Source: Flectonema sp. DT1601
Taxonomy: Eukaryota; Euglenozoa; Diplonemea; Diplonemida; Diplonemidae
NCBI GenBank assembly: GCA_964019425.1
Contig: OZ025821.1
Location: 573,001 to 637,000, forward strand
DNA: 64,000 bases
Direction of reading: 5' to 3'
Shown: positions 41,043 through 52,940 of the stretch, piece after piece
Layout of the letters: each line of letters begins with the position of its first letter
How positions within the stretch are numbered: position 1 is the stretch's first letter
Translations under genes and position numbers: made by a program
The notes under the pieces: generated by a model
Told to the model about the DNA's origin: nothing
Databases searched by the model: none
Seen by the model: the letters and a program-made list of their open reading frames with translations, nothing else

Positions 41043-43645
41043 ATAAAAACCATTCAGATTAACCTTATATTTCGTTGAACGCAGACAAAATCCTGTCGCA
41101 CGGGGAAAATAAATCATGACCATAAGAAATAATCGGTTTTCAATCTGAATAGTTTCTTCTCCGACTACGTCGGTACAAAAACCATTCAGATTAACCTTAT
41201 ATTTCGTTGAACGCAGCTCATGACCCATAGGGACCGCAAAGCGGAAAGAAAGAGAAAGAACATTTCACTCGAAGAACTTACATTGCTGAGGTAAACTAGG
41301 AAGGCTGATTCCCCCACCTGGCGCCTTGGTGCCCCGGGTGTACTCGTCCGCACGTTGAGAAGTGGTATCGACCCAGGTGCATCTCACTCGCAAATCAGCC
41401 GCGCCGGCAGTCTCATACAATGCGCACAACATCTCGTTCCCCATGAAGTTGGAGCTGTGGCCTTTGTTAATAGCAGCCACTGCCGCCGTGTTATCCACGC
41501 GCAAATCCAGAACGTGACCCGGCCGCAGTACCGCAGCCAGTCGAACCGCCTGGAGAGCGGCAAACATTTCCTTCAGGAATATATGATGTCTTGAAGGGGA
41601 GGGAAAACAGCCCTGAATCACTTCCTCCGGAACAATCTCCAGCACCGCCGCCCACTCCAAATCCGAAGCATCCGACCACGCAGTCACTTCGGGGTTGTCA
41701 GGGACAGCCGAAACCCAGTCGTTCCGTCGAAGCACATCCAAAACTCCCGCAAGCTCTCGCAATACTGACGGACAGAGTGGTAACGATTCGTCCCACCCGT
41801 CTGGCCTAGCTGCCATCTCTCTCCCAGCTCTCCTTACGAATGCCAGCGTCGATCGCAAGAAACACAAACGGCGTCCCGTCGTGTACCAAAACCATACCAA
41901 GCCACCGAAGACCCGGTTAAAGCTCTCACGTAATCGGTCAGCATCTGGCCTTCTACGATGGAAATTCCCGTCCTTCTCAATGCCGCTTGGGCCCGTCCTA
42001 CGTATTCCAGCGCCGTTGAGTTCGAAATTGGACCCTCGGTCCGAGACCTCTGTCTCTCCACCCAGTAAATGATCGCCAGATCCCACGACAACAAGACTCC
42101 CGTCGTCGCGTGCCAACTGTTCCGAAACTGAATCAGCCGACGCTGTGCCGCCTCCAGCCCGCGCCACCTCGAGTGTGATAGTGCATTTCCCACCATCTGA
42201 AGAGCCGACTTCGTCACAGTCATCGCCTTCGGCTTCGTCACCTCCTCCTCCGTCATTCTCGGTCGACCCACGTCTCGCACCGACAATATTCCCAGTCCCT
42301 CTAGCATTGAGGTCAGTGCCGACTCTTCGTTGCGGGGGGCCTCTGTACCGGTCTTTGCGATGGCTTCTCCGTCTTCCCTTTTTTCACCCACATCTTCCGC
42401 AGAAAAGGTGGTACCGATGGCGCCACAAAGTGCGCATCTTCCATCTCCTGCGCCGCCGTCCAGCCTCCCCCCGTCACTCCTTCTCTCAATATCTCCAAAC
42501 GGGCGATGTTCTCCTTCACCATGTCCCTGATGAGTCGTTCCGCTTCTTCCAGGTTGTCGATGGATGGTAACCTTGCCATCACTGTGCCGAGCTCTCGCAA
42601 TCTGGCGTGTGCTTCGTGCGCTTGGGGACGGGCGTGGGCTCCTGCTTTTGCCTCCACCAGCTCGCGGTAGTGTTCCCGCTGGTGGACGTGCACTAACGAT
42701 AAGTGCTCGGCGCTTCCTTCCCACCAGGCGTCCACGTCGATCGACGCCAGACCGCCCATCAGCGGTCCCCTGGTGATTTCTTCCAGCTGATGATCGGAAC
42801 CCACTCCGCCGGTCAGGTGGGCTCCATCGTTTCCCGTCCTTAGGTTCAGCAACTGATCCTGCAACACTCTCTTCTCCTCCTCGTGGCGTATCTGCCGACG
42901 CAGTGAGGCCAGATCCTCCTCTTCGATTCCGGGAGCTTGTGCCTGTGTCGGTGCGGGTAATGGTGATGGTGCTGGTGCTGGTGCCGGTGCGGTCAGCTTC
43001 GCTGTACGTCTCTCCAGCTCTAACTGGGCTCGTAATCCAGCCAACTCCTTCTCGTGCTTGGCCTCTAACTGGGCTGTCCTCACTGCCGCCTCCGCTTCGT
43101 TCACCATCAGTCCACACTGGGCGCGGGCCGCATCTACCTGCCGTCCGGCTTGGGCCTCCGTCACCGCTACCCCCGCCTGGGCTCTGGCGTGGTCGACCTC
43201 TCTCCCCGCCATCGCCTGGGTCACGGCCACACCCGCCTGTGCCCGTACCGTCTCGATCTCCCTTCCCGCCTGCGCATAAGTAACGGCTTGTGAGGCCGCT
43301 GAGTTGGTCGCCGCAATCGCGGCGTTTCCTTCTGCGTATAACGCCCGGATTTCTCCGGCGGCTGCTGCTTCTGTCGCCCTCGTGTGTGCCTCGGCGGTGT
43401 GGGCGGCTATCGCGGCCTGGGCCACGAGTACCGTGTTATCCACGGCCGACTGGGGTGCTAGTTGGGGCTGGCCCCTTCCGGCTCCAGCCGACAATTGCAG
43501 CACTGTATTTGGGTTGACTCCTGGCATAGTTGTTTTTTCGTTGAACGCAGACAAAATCCTGTCGCACGGGGAAAATAAATCATGACCATAAGAAATAATC
43601 GGTTTTCAATCTGAATAGTTTCTTCTCCGACTACGTCGGTACAAA
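41043..43645 (-). mobile_element. GC-rich retroelement with split direct repeats (DIRS/Ngaro/VIPER-like)
   Basis: An insertion of about 2.6 kb, much richer in G+C than its surroundings. The left end has a repeat order a-b-a (41050-41216) and the right end a-b (43537-43642); the b parts, about 95 bp, are identical. Such split direct repeats are known from tyrosine-recombinase retroelements. Parts seen on the minus strand: a coiled-coil, gag-like reading frame (42313-43527), a tyrosine-recombinase N-terminal-like region (about 41900-42340) and an RNase H-like domain (about 41300-41720, with SDASDLEWAAVL and VDNTAAVAAINK). It is incomplete and looks like a fossil, but a young one: its ends are identical and its empty site survives at about 51700. 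Confidence 0.75.
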
Positions 43646-43705
43646 AAAAAAACAAAGAAAAATAAAAAACTTAATTAATAACACATTCCATCTCAACAAA
43701 CAATA

Positions 43706-44217
43706 AAAAGTTTAGTTTAGTTTAGTTAGTTAGCAAAATACAAACTGATGACTACGAGGGGTCTGGGTAGCCCGCATCAGTAAGGACCCAATCGCGAAGA
43801 TTGTAGTTTCATAGTATTGGCTGGAAGTGATCGACTTCCAGCCTCCACCTTGCCCAGAGGCTAACAGGTTGTAAACAACTAAAGAAAATAAAAAAGAAAC
43901 GATCTGGGAGTGGGGGGAAGGTGAAAAAAAATAAAAAATCTTCTTTCTTTCATATACATCTTTCTTTATAATACGACCACATGTGCCATATGCCAACACT
44001 CCACGAAAGAAAATAGAAAACCCCGGAACAGTACCGAGGATCGTTCACCCCCAGTTGTCCAAAGCATTATAATTGTACTGTGGGCTTACCGAAAAGCTTT
44101 AGAAATGTACCACAAAAGATTTAGGCAGCACATAGCCATATCACTCAGCAAGAAATGAAAACCAAAAGGATCAGGTAAGATGACAGTCAGTTTAAGGTCA
44201 TAACTGCGCCGGACCGA
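43706..44217. repeat. block M copy, standard form
   Basis: Nearly identical to 31280-31786. It begins with repeated TTTAG and ends at GCGCCGGACC. Confidence 0.85.
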
Positions 44218-45277
44218 AAAAAAGATATCAAATATATGTGACTCAAAGAAACTACTATTCGAGTCTCACAACCTCCCCAAAACATGTTAAAAGGGGGAAA
44301 CAAAAATATACAATCATCGGAAAAGTTGCCTTACTATTTTGGGTGTAGCGACAGGGAAGGAACTAATGTCAAGAATAGCGTGCAACTACAACTCACAAAT
44401 GATCTGTATGAGCGATCGTATTAAAAACAAGAAAACAGAGAGAGAGGGAGAATTAATAAAATTGGGAAACACAAAACACAAAACACAAAAGTATTATCTG
44501 ACGAGAGGAAGTTTCCCAATTTTTTTTTTTTTCTTATTTATCGTAGATTGGAGGAAAAAAAAAAAAAAAAAAGGGATGAAAAATTGTTCGCGAATATTGT
44601 TTTTAATATTTCTATCTACCGATGGTAGCCACCACCTCGTACCGACTATGAACAAAACCGACAGAACCGACGTGCCTGAGAGTGATGTGTTTCCTGACTC
44701 CACCTCGCTACTCTAGGGCATTCGAGAACTCGCATCGGATTTCAAGGACATTTCGCACTACCAGGAAGGATATCTCGATTATGCAGCGATAAGTGTAAGT
44801 CGGATCACCAGAATGGTTGAGCACAGCGAGCATCGAGGATCTGAAGGACTAGCTGAGGGGATAGCTCTGAAACTGAAGAAAGGTCTCCAGTTGTGTGAAC
44901 TACGGGCCAACGTGGAGCTGTCGGTTTCTCAAACCTTTGTGTTGAAATCGGAATTTCGAAAAAAAATTGTGCGGAATAAGGAAAAAAAAAAAAAAGAATA
45001 AAAAAGGAAACAAAAATAAATTCAGCAGCTTGTTTTTAATTAAAAAGCTACCGACTCTGACAACTCATCAGTGTGTCAGCCTGATACGGAGAGCATGAGA
45101 CCGAAAAACGAAAAAATTTTCAAAATTGAAAAAAAAAAAAAAAAAAGCACGAAAAAACCCTGCTTTAGGAATAATGTTATGTGATTAATTAACACACTAC
45201 TCCATAGGTTCAAGGTAAACAATACGAGAGTTTTTTTTTATAATAATCGAAAAATGAGGGAAGGGTAGATTTCACAA
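44218..45277. other. intergenic with a coding-like stretch
   Basis: About 44640-44998 on the plus strand has balanced base composition and reads MNKTDRTDVPESDVF..., then ASDFKDISHYQEGYLDYAA and a helical, charged tail. It resembles coding sequence but matches nothing I know, is not one clean ORF, and is on the opposite strand to all genes. It is probably a gene or element fragment. About 44440-44520 repeats 24755, 32030 and 52000. The rest is A/T runs. Confidence 0.4.
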
Positions 45278-46351
45278 TTATAGAGTAGTTGAAAAATTAT
45301 TTTTCCAAAAAACAGTGTCGGACGTAAACAACGATGGTACGCTTGCTTGAAATTTCAAATTGTTAATTTCCGCGCGGAGCATTCTTACTTCTTCTATAAT
45401 GTCATGAACAATAGATTCCGACTTGCTATATTCACTAAGTTCACCGATTGTGACGAAATCTTCTTTAACTCTCTCAAAGAACTCACCATTATAAGTTTCA
45501 GTCTTGCCGTAAAATGTAATGGCAGCTTCAATAACAGAGAATATGCAGGCTCCTGTGAAAACACCAATCCATCCGAATATGGATCCCAACAAATCAAGAA
45601 ACGATTGCCCAGGCTTGTGTTTAATTTTCGTTATATCAAAAGAAGCTGGCAGGATGTTAATTGTTGTCTCATTCTGTAGATCGTCGCGGAACTGAGTAGT
45701 CATGCATTCAGTTGAATTCTTAATAGTGTTATTAAGATATTGTTGTTGTGATAATTTGTATGAAATTGAAGCAACGTTTCCAAACCTGATGAAGACAGGA
45801 GCAGCTCTGTCTAGCTCGTCAATGGATCCATCCTCAATCATTGTGCTCATTATAATATCATCACCCAACAGTGCAACTTCCATGGCAGAATCACTTGAAG
45901 AACAATTACACGAGCTCACAATCGAATGCCTCGGATTGACCAATTCTCCGGTGTCTCTATACCTAACTGTAAAAGACAGTTTTAGATTGTCGTAAGGGTT
46001 CGTGAATCTAATACCTAACTTTCTTAGTGACAAGCTATTAATAATGTATGATTCATCGTCTCCTGCTAGTTTGTCAATAGCAGTTGAGCAGTTTACGTAT
46101 TTCTCTGCTAACGATTTCAGAAATTCACATCCCTCGAATTCAAGAAAACACTTCTTTCCAACTGAAACAGAAGTATACAACCAAGGTACACTAAGATCGT
46201 TTATTCTCTCTGTTTCTATGTCAGTTGTGGTTTTTCTACCTGTGTTGACGTAGTCAACACTCAGCCTTACAACAGAGTAAGCACAAATCCCCCACAACAA
46301 TAACAACACAATCATCCTAATAATCTGTAACGTTCTCTTGGTGAGTACCAT
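45278..46351 (-). CDS. degenerin/ENaC-like (ASC family) cation channel
   Basis: 357 aa from the ATG at 46351, with TTTTTTCAAACAG ending 24 nt upstream; stop TAA. It has two TM segments, about 12-33 and 252-280, with both termini cytoplasmic and an ectodomain of about 220 residues. The ectodomain holds several Cys and at least four N-glycosylation sequons (NCS, NNT, NST, NET). The second TM, LLGSIFGWIGVFTGACIFS followed by VIEAA, matches the ASC-family pattern (G..G.FLGAS.LS..E), with GAC in place of the GAS selectivity motif. The ectodomain is shorter than in animal ENaC or ASIC. The C-terminal tail has a helical segment (DIIEEVRMLRAEINNLKFQ). The family predicts a homo- or heterotrimeric Na+/cation channel gated by ligand or protons; gating here is unknown. 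A satellite array begins 190 bp upstream. Confidence 0.78.
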   Translation of the reverse strand: MVLTKRTLQIIRMIVLLLLWGICAYSVVRLSVDYVNTGRKTTTDIETERINDLSVPWLYTSVSVGKKCFLEFEGCEFLKSLAEKYVNCSTAIDKLAGDDESYIINSLSLRKLGIRFTNPYDNLKLSFTVRYRDTGELVNPRHSIVSSCNCSSSDSAMEVALLGDDIIMSTMIEDGSIDELDRAAPVFIRFGNVASISYKLSQQQYLNNTIKNSTECMTTQFRDDLQNETTINILPASFDITKIKHKPGQSFLDLLGSIFGWIGVFTGACIFSVIEAAITFYGKTETYNGEFFERVKEDFVTIGELSEYSKSESIVHDIIEEVRMLRAEINNLKFQASVPSLFTSDTVFWKNNFSTTL

Positions 46352-46540
46352 AGTTAAAGGTGATATATGGTTTACCTGTTTGAAAAAATAATTAATAAAA
46401 ATAGAAGGAGGGGTATCACACAGTAAATCGTAGGATACAAATTAAACCCCTTTACCCAACCATCTTCTTACTCATCACGTTTGCTCCTCTCAACAACCTC
46501 TTCCATCCTCCTGAAGCGGCTACTGCATGAGAGAGATTCT

Positions 46541-47085
46541 GTTATTAGACAGGTCAGAAGTCAGGTAGGGTAATTATGGAAATAACTCTTCAGAGTTAGT
46601 CAGATTGGCTAGGGCGGATATTCCAAAGTTGTCATCAGTCCCGTCAAGGAGCGGTTCAGGCAAGGAGGACAAACAACAGCCAACAACTGTTTGGCAAAAG
46701 AGAGAATTATACATAACTTCACAGAGTGATTGAGGGAAGTGAATGGAGGCATCGGAAGTGTTTGGTGTGAAGAATAGATACAGGTTCTTGTTGATGTGGA
46801 ATAGAGAAGTAATTAGACAGGTCAGAAGTCAGAAATTGTAATTATGGAAATAACTCTTCAGAGTTAGTCAGATTGGCTAGGGCGGATATTCCAAAGTTGT
46901 CATCAGCCCTGTCAGGTGCGGGACGTGTGGGGAAAAGGACGAAGGCAAGACACTAACAACAACAATCAGAAAGGTTTTTATACCTACATAAGAAACAGTT
47001 GTCTAATCAATGAAATAGATCTCATGGAAACAGCAGTCATTGTATTCTAATCATCATTAACGACAACAGTTGGTCATCAGAATAG
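46541..47085. repeat. satellite array, one tail-B and one tail-A unit
   Basis: The tail-B unit starts at 46543 and the tail-A unit at about 46813, the latter with the AGAAATTGTAATT variant core. It ends abruptly at CATCAGAATAG, fused to block M. The edge is 190 bp from the ATG at 46351. Confidence 0.9.
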
Positions 47086-47582
47086 TTTAGTTTAGTTAGC
47101 AAAATACAAACTGATGACTACGAGGGGTCTGGGTAGCCCGCATCAGTAAGGACCTAATCGCGAAGATTGTAGTTTCATAGTATTGGCTGGAAGTGATCGA
47201 CTTCCAGCCTCCCGGTACTGTTCCGGGGTTTTCTATTTTCTTTCGTGGAGTGTGGGCATATGGCACATGTGGTCGTATTATAAAGAAAGATGTATATGAA
47301 AGAAAGAAGATTTTTTATTTTTTTTCACCTTCCCCCCACTCCCAGATCGTTTCTCTTTTATTTTCTTTAGTTGTTTATAACCTGTTAGCCTCTGGGCAAG
47401 GTGAGGATCGTTCACCCCCAGTAGTCCAAAGCATTATAAGTGTACTGTGGGCTTACCGAAAAGCTTTAGAAATGTACCACAAAAGATTTGGGCAGCACAT
47501 AGCCATATCACTCAGCAAGAAATGAAAACCAAAAGGATCAGGTAAGATGACAGTCAGTTTAAGGTCATAACTGCGCCGGACC
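47086..47582. repeat. block M copy with internal inversion
   Basis: Outer parts match 31280-31786 and 43706-44217 in the same orientation, but about 47213-47403 is the reverse complement of the matching interval (43846-44035). Breakpoints lie at a CCTCC / GAGG inverted pair. Confidence 0.9.
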
Positions 47583-47636
47583 AATCAGAATACAGGTTCT
47601 TGTTGAGATTAGAATAAGAAACTGATTTAGTTACGA

Positions 47637-48360
47637 ATATCTGTGTTGATGTCCTGGAAAAGAAAAGTATCAATCAATTAGTTCCTAACATTAAAAAACC
47701 AACACAGACCAGCAGGTAGCTGTCGGGATAACGGAGTTAGATGTTCAACGCCTGGGCTCCCCGTTAGGGAAGTCACCCGACATTGAGTTGTATCCTAATG
47801 AAGTCGAAACAAGCGAAATTGACCTTTACAGTGTGAAGTCGCTTGAATAAGATAGAAAATATTTAAAAATAAAATTGATTTCAAGAAATCGTAGGCCATC
47901 AAACAAATAATGGTTTCGGATAAAATTAAAAAATCCTTCTTTCGGACCATTCCCCTTAATCAGCCAATCACAGATGTCTATGGGAATGAAAAATAAGAAA
48001 ATAAGAATATTTAAAAACATGCTCAACTAAAGATATGTCGAGTCTTGTGTCAGACGTACGAAGTCGGAAGACGCTTCATTCAGTACCCCGAGTGCGCACA
48101 AGTCCAGTAGACGTGGATTAATCAATTACTACATTAGTTAGTAAGTATTAATATTTAAAACAGGTTATCAAATAAATAATCAAATCAATCAATAAGTAGT
48201 AAAGACTTATTGATCTCCGCTCTTCAATTCTTTTTTGATTTATATCCCACTAACTACTAACTACTAACTATTGAGGCAAGTGCTATATGAATAAAAAGAC
48301 AGACGGAGTAATCTCCCATTCAAGCGTTGTTTTACACACAAGTTAGTTTCTTAGCAAGTC
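47637..48360. repeat. block Y copy with downstream extension
   Basis: 47637-48180 matches the other long Y copies. 48181-48360 continues the match to 39964-40155. Confidence 0.85.
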
Positions 48361-49055
48361 CAGAACTGTTGACTGTTGGGGGTCTGGGTAACCCGCACTA
48401 GTAGAAGACTCAATCACGGGCGTTGTGTTCTTCGGCCGGAAAGATTAATTCACTGCAGTTGTCGACCTTGCCTAGAAACTAACAGGTTTTGAAAACAACA
48501 CATTAATAAAATTAAAAAAAAAAAAATAAAATAAAAAAATTGATCAGAGAGATTGAAAAGTTTAAGTTTTTTTATAAAAAAAAAAAAAAAAATTAAAAAA
48601 AAAATGTCTGCATGTCTGTATCAGAAAAGTTAACTTAAAAACAAAACATCAGTTAAGATACAGTTAATTAACACACTACAAAATGTCGTAAAAACTTTAC
48701 ATTATAATAAATGTTTCTAACTCAGTGGTACCATACAAATCTCTTTTTCCGTGTTGTCATCCAGTGTAGTACGGAATCGAGTTATTCGAACTCCTTAAAT
48801 AAATCGCGAGACTCTGGGACCAAAACCATAAGTATAATGTAATACGGCGGAGTGTATGTTTCACCTACTACTTATTGATCGAGAGGAGGAAGGGTGGAGA
48901 ACGTTGCTCTGGGGAGGCAACTCACATCAACAGAGAACAGAGGACCTAATCCGCTTCAACTGAAGAGATGACTTCAGCTGTTTCCACCTCACCCAACTTG
49001 TCAAACTATTAAACTAAAAAATAGAGAAATTAAATAAACATGGCAATATATTAAA

Positions 49056-49091
<36 letters not shown>

Positions 49092-50124
49092 CTCCAGGAA
49101 ACCAATTATCAGTAAAAGCTCAACAGGGTAACAGTTTGATCGCTACCAACCAATCACACTATTATTCACCCATTGTGACAAGGGAAGGAACAACAAATGA
49201 AGAAGCAAAAAGAGGTTTCTTAATTAAACAGAAAAAAAACACGAAAATGAAAACAATAACTGTTGTAAGGTTCTCAAAGCTGCCAACGGCAGCATCTTTT
49301 AATGTCTTCTTTCCCCCCCTTTGCTCTTTAATTTTTTTTGTTTTTTATATTCCACTAGCCTTAAAAATACTAACTACTACGCAAGTAAGGAAATAATAGG
49401 AAAAAGAAAAGACAAACAAGGAGTAAGCTCCCATCAAACCGTTGTTTTTACATGAAAGTGAACAGTTCAGAAATTAGAGAAACTATATATAGATTCTTAA
49501 GCAACGAAATCGCGGAAGAGAGGCCACCAAGGTGTTTGTTCAGTGACGCTTCCGCAAGACAGGGCCAGTTTTTTTTTTTTTTTTCTTTTAACAAAAACGT
49601 TTCGTTGAACGCGGACACAGAAATAAATCAAATATTAGATTTCAATCGGAATAGTTTCTTCTCCGACGACGTTGGTGTAGGGGAAAAAAAAAAAAAAAAA
49701 AAAAAAAACTTTCCTTGTTTTTTTAAAAATATCTCATTCAAATCATTCACGACTTGAGAAGCATCGAAGATCAGACAAAGCGAGCAACCTGCCGAGAGAA
49801 TGAAAACTTCCAGCCGCTGACAGAACCAGAGATATCACAAAACAAAAGTACACAAAACAGCTCGTTAATTACACGACAGCTTCGCTACAAAAAAACAGAT
49901 AGAACATGAGTTTTTAAATAAAGAATACTCCGATGGTGAATAAAAGAATAAATAGCATCATCTGTTGCAAAGGGAAGGATGGAGGAGGTCGTTTTATTTT
50001 ATTTTATTTTCTTCTCCTGCTGCGGTACCAACGCAGCAGCGCCCCTCTGTCAGAAAAAGAAAAAAAAGAAAGAAAAATATGATCCACAGAAAGTGGTTAC
50101 AGATGATGGATGAACGTATATAAC

Positions 50125-50162
<38 letters not shown>

Positions 50163-51190
50163 GAAAACAAAGTGATTCAACAACTGAATTTCCTGCCCCA
50201 CAGAAGATAGTCAGTCTTAGTTAGTTAGTTAGTTAGCAAGTCCATCAGACCACCGAGTATCGGTTAGGTAGACACTCAAAGAGTACCGGGTGGCTCTTCT
50301 CTTATTAATGATCAATACCTGATTGACATCAAACAAATAATTAGTAAATTAGATTAATATCATTATTAAAAAAAAAAAAAAAAAAAAAAATTGTATTTGA
50401 GAATATGAGATGGTAAAAAAAACATCGGAAGATACTTTATTAATAATAATTATCAGTCAATCAAATGGTTGGTTTCAGACCATTCCCCTTACCTAGTTCC
50501 TCTTCAGGCGAAGAAAGCAAGCGGGACACCGCGGTGTCACTTGTCCTACTCATGGCGTTTACCCTTCTCAGCCAAGGGACTACGTCAACATGGTTATTTA
50601 TTTTACCATTTAACACAGTCTCTATAAATATCAGTGAACGCGGGATACCAACTAATGAGTGGGGCTGAGTTATGTTTATGAAGGGATAAATATTGGAAGA
50701 TAGTGAGTTTAGATTCATAGCAAGTCCAGAACTGATGACTGCTGGGGGTCCGAGAAACCCGCAAACCAGTAGAAGGGAACCCAATCACAGAGAATTGTGT
50801 TTTTATAGCTATTGGCCGGAAAGATTAAATTCCCTGCCGTTGTGTAGACCTTGCTCAGAAAAAAAAGAAAACTAACAGGTTTTGAAAAAAAAAAAACACA
50901 AAAAGAAATAAATAATCAGAGATGGGGGGGGGGGGGGGGGGGGGGTAGTAGTTAGAATAGGGGAGATGTTATGAGATAGTGGAGCATTGAATCAAAAATA
51001 TAAAAATAAAAGTAAGATAAAAACACTTTGTGTGGAATACGTAGTTTTCAAGGAGCCTTATACTACTCCTCTTAAGGACTTCATCAGTAAGTTTTGGGCA
51101 GTTTTTTTTTTTTTGATAAAAAGGATTTATCATCGTCTATATCAAAAGAACTGATTTCTTAATGTCCATCAGGAAGCTGATTTTTTTTGA
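48361..51190. other. intergenic, decayed repeats and homopolymers
   Basis: Contents: diverged block M pieces at about 48361-48490 and 50715-50885; a copy of 40480-40680 at 48668-48870; a remnant of the retroelement terminal repeat at about 49603-49680; a copy of 24145-24260 at 49740-49850; and a G run of about 20 near 50926-50945. The stretch 50461-50670 is GC-richer with short opposing ORFs that I do not trust. Confidence 0.6.
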
Positions 51191-51196
51191 TCAGCT

Positions 51197-51452
51197 GATT
51201 GCTATCGAACTGATGGTCAACCACCATGGCAAGAAAAAGTGCAATAGTTGAGCTCAACACGTTTCATGCGAATGAACACAACAAAAGCCCTATATCTGTT
51301 TGAAACACATCAGGGCGCTGCTTTTTTGATCAGCTGATTGCTATCGAACTGATAGTCAACCACCATGGCAAGAAAAAGTGCAATAGTTGAGCTCAACACG
51401 TTTCATGCGAATGAACACAACAAAAGCCCTATATCTGTTTGAAACACATCAG
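51197..51452. repeat. tandem duplication of about 120 bp
   Basis: 51197-51313 and 51333-51452 are nearly identical. Each contains a 25-residue plus-strand ORF starting CACCATGGCAAG (MARKSAIVELNTFHANEHNK...). The second copy runs on into the sequence shared with 40790-41040. Confidence 0.85.
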
Positions 51453-51575
51453 TAAGTAACTTTATAACTGTAATTATAATATAAAGCAACTTGAAACTTG
51501 CTGGAAAAGGGTTTTTTTAAAAAAAAGAAATATGATATCTTTAAAAAGTCGTCGATCTAGCGCTTAATTAATTCT

Positions 51576-51612
<37 letters not shown>

Positions 51613-51780
51613 CCCTGATAACTGGGATAGAATCACATTACCAGTAGCAAAGCTCGTAAAGCCTTCTTGGATCAATTTACAAGTTTTTGCTTTCTTTCAA
51701 AAAAAAAAAAAAACAAAGAAAAATAAAAAAACTTAATTAATAACACATTCCATCTCAACAAACAATAAAAAAGGAGATCA
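51450..51780. repeat. paralogous empty site of the 41-43 kb retroelement
   Basis: 51450-51700 matches 40790-41040, and 51710-51775 matches 43655-43706. The 2.6-kb retroelement is therefore absent here and the two flanks are joined through an A run, which fixes the element's ends. 51781-52280 also resembles 44217-44530. Confidence 0.85.
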
Positions 51781-52284
51781 AATATATGTGACTCAAAGAA
51801 ACTACTATTCGAGTCTCACAACCTCCCCAGAGGGGGAAATAAAAATATAAAATTATCGGAAAAGTTTAAATTGCTATTTTGAGTGTAGCGACGAAGTTAG
51901 GGAAGAATAGCGTGCAGCTACAACTCACAAATGATCTGTATGAGCGATCGTATTAAGAAAAGCAATTAAAAACAAGAAAACAGAGAGAGGGAGAATTAAT
52001 AAAATTGGGAAACACAAAACACAAAAGTATTATCTGACGAGAGGAAATTACCTAATTTTTTTTTTTTTTTCTTTTTTATGTTTATAAAATTGAAAAACAA
52101 AAAACAAAAAAAAATAGGAATGAATGAATGAAGTGAAAAAATATCAAAAAAAAATATATTTTAACGGCACACCAAAAAGAAATTTTAGTTGGTGCGAGAA
52201 TATTGAAAAGAGAGAGAGAGAGGTAGATAAATTATTCTTTTTTAATAATATTGAAGCAACTTTTAAGAACAAAAAGTCAAAACC

Positions 52285-52810
52285 AATCAAACAAATCACT
52301 TCAGAACTTGTCCTACCCATGGCAGCATAGTAAGCAGGAAAACATCTGCAAACAAACGTTTGATTTAACAAGTTAGTAATAGCTATTTGGTTATTACAAA
52401 TAAATATCGGATTCAGTTTATAAAGGAAACAAGATAATGAAAACATTAAAATAAATTGTTCTGCTGTTCCACATAACACCAGTAGAAAACATAGTCTAAG
52501 GCTACAGTCGGTAGTAGCTCTGATACAACGTTGCTCTGGAGAGGTAACTCACACCAGGCACATTGCTCTACTTTCTCTCAATCCCGTCACTGCTATGCTA
52601 TAACGAGGATTCACATCATGTTATGAGTTTTTTGTTAGACTCAACAACAAGTTGTTCGTTTTGATGGCTCTTTTAAATGCATGAGGGCACCTTTACGACA
52701 TTAAATAAAAATAAATAAGAGCTGCATTTGAATAAAAAACTTCATCCGCAGTGTATCTGCCATCACTGTGCTCTATTAAGGGGCCCTGCTATTAGGACTC
52801 CTTCATTGGG
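52285..52810. repeat. dispersed repeat upstream of the astacin 3' flank
   Basis: 52285-52510 matches 24985-25215. 52545-52740 matches about 63530-63690, and 52720-52810 matches 33310-33385. No gene is seen. Confidence 0.75.
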
Positions 52811-52940
52811 CATGTCAATGATAACAAGAGAAGAGGAAACATCAGCAACTTGTAGTTCACTGAAGACGTACCAGATCTGAAATACTCAAAAAGAGCAATT
52901 TGATTCAAAGACAAGTTCCGTATTGAAGGTTCAGGGTTGA

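Noticed and set aside
42313-43527. GC-rich minus-strand ORF as a host coiled-coil gene
   Set aside because: It lies between the split direct repeats of an insertion whose empty site is present elsewhere, and its composition is unlike host genes.
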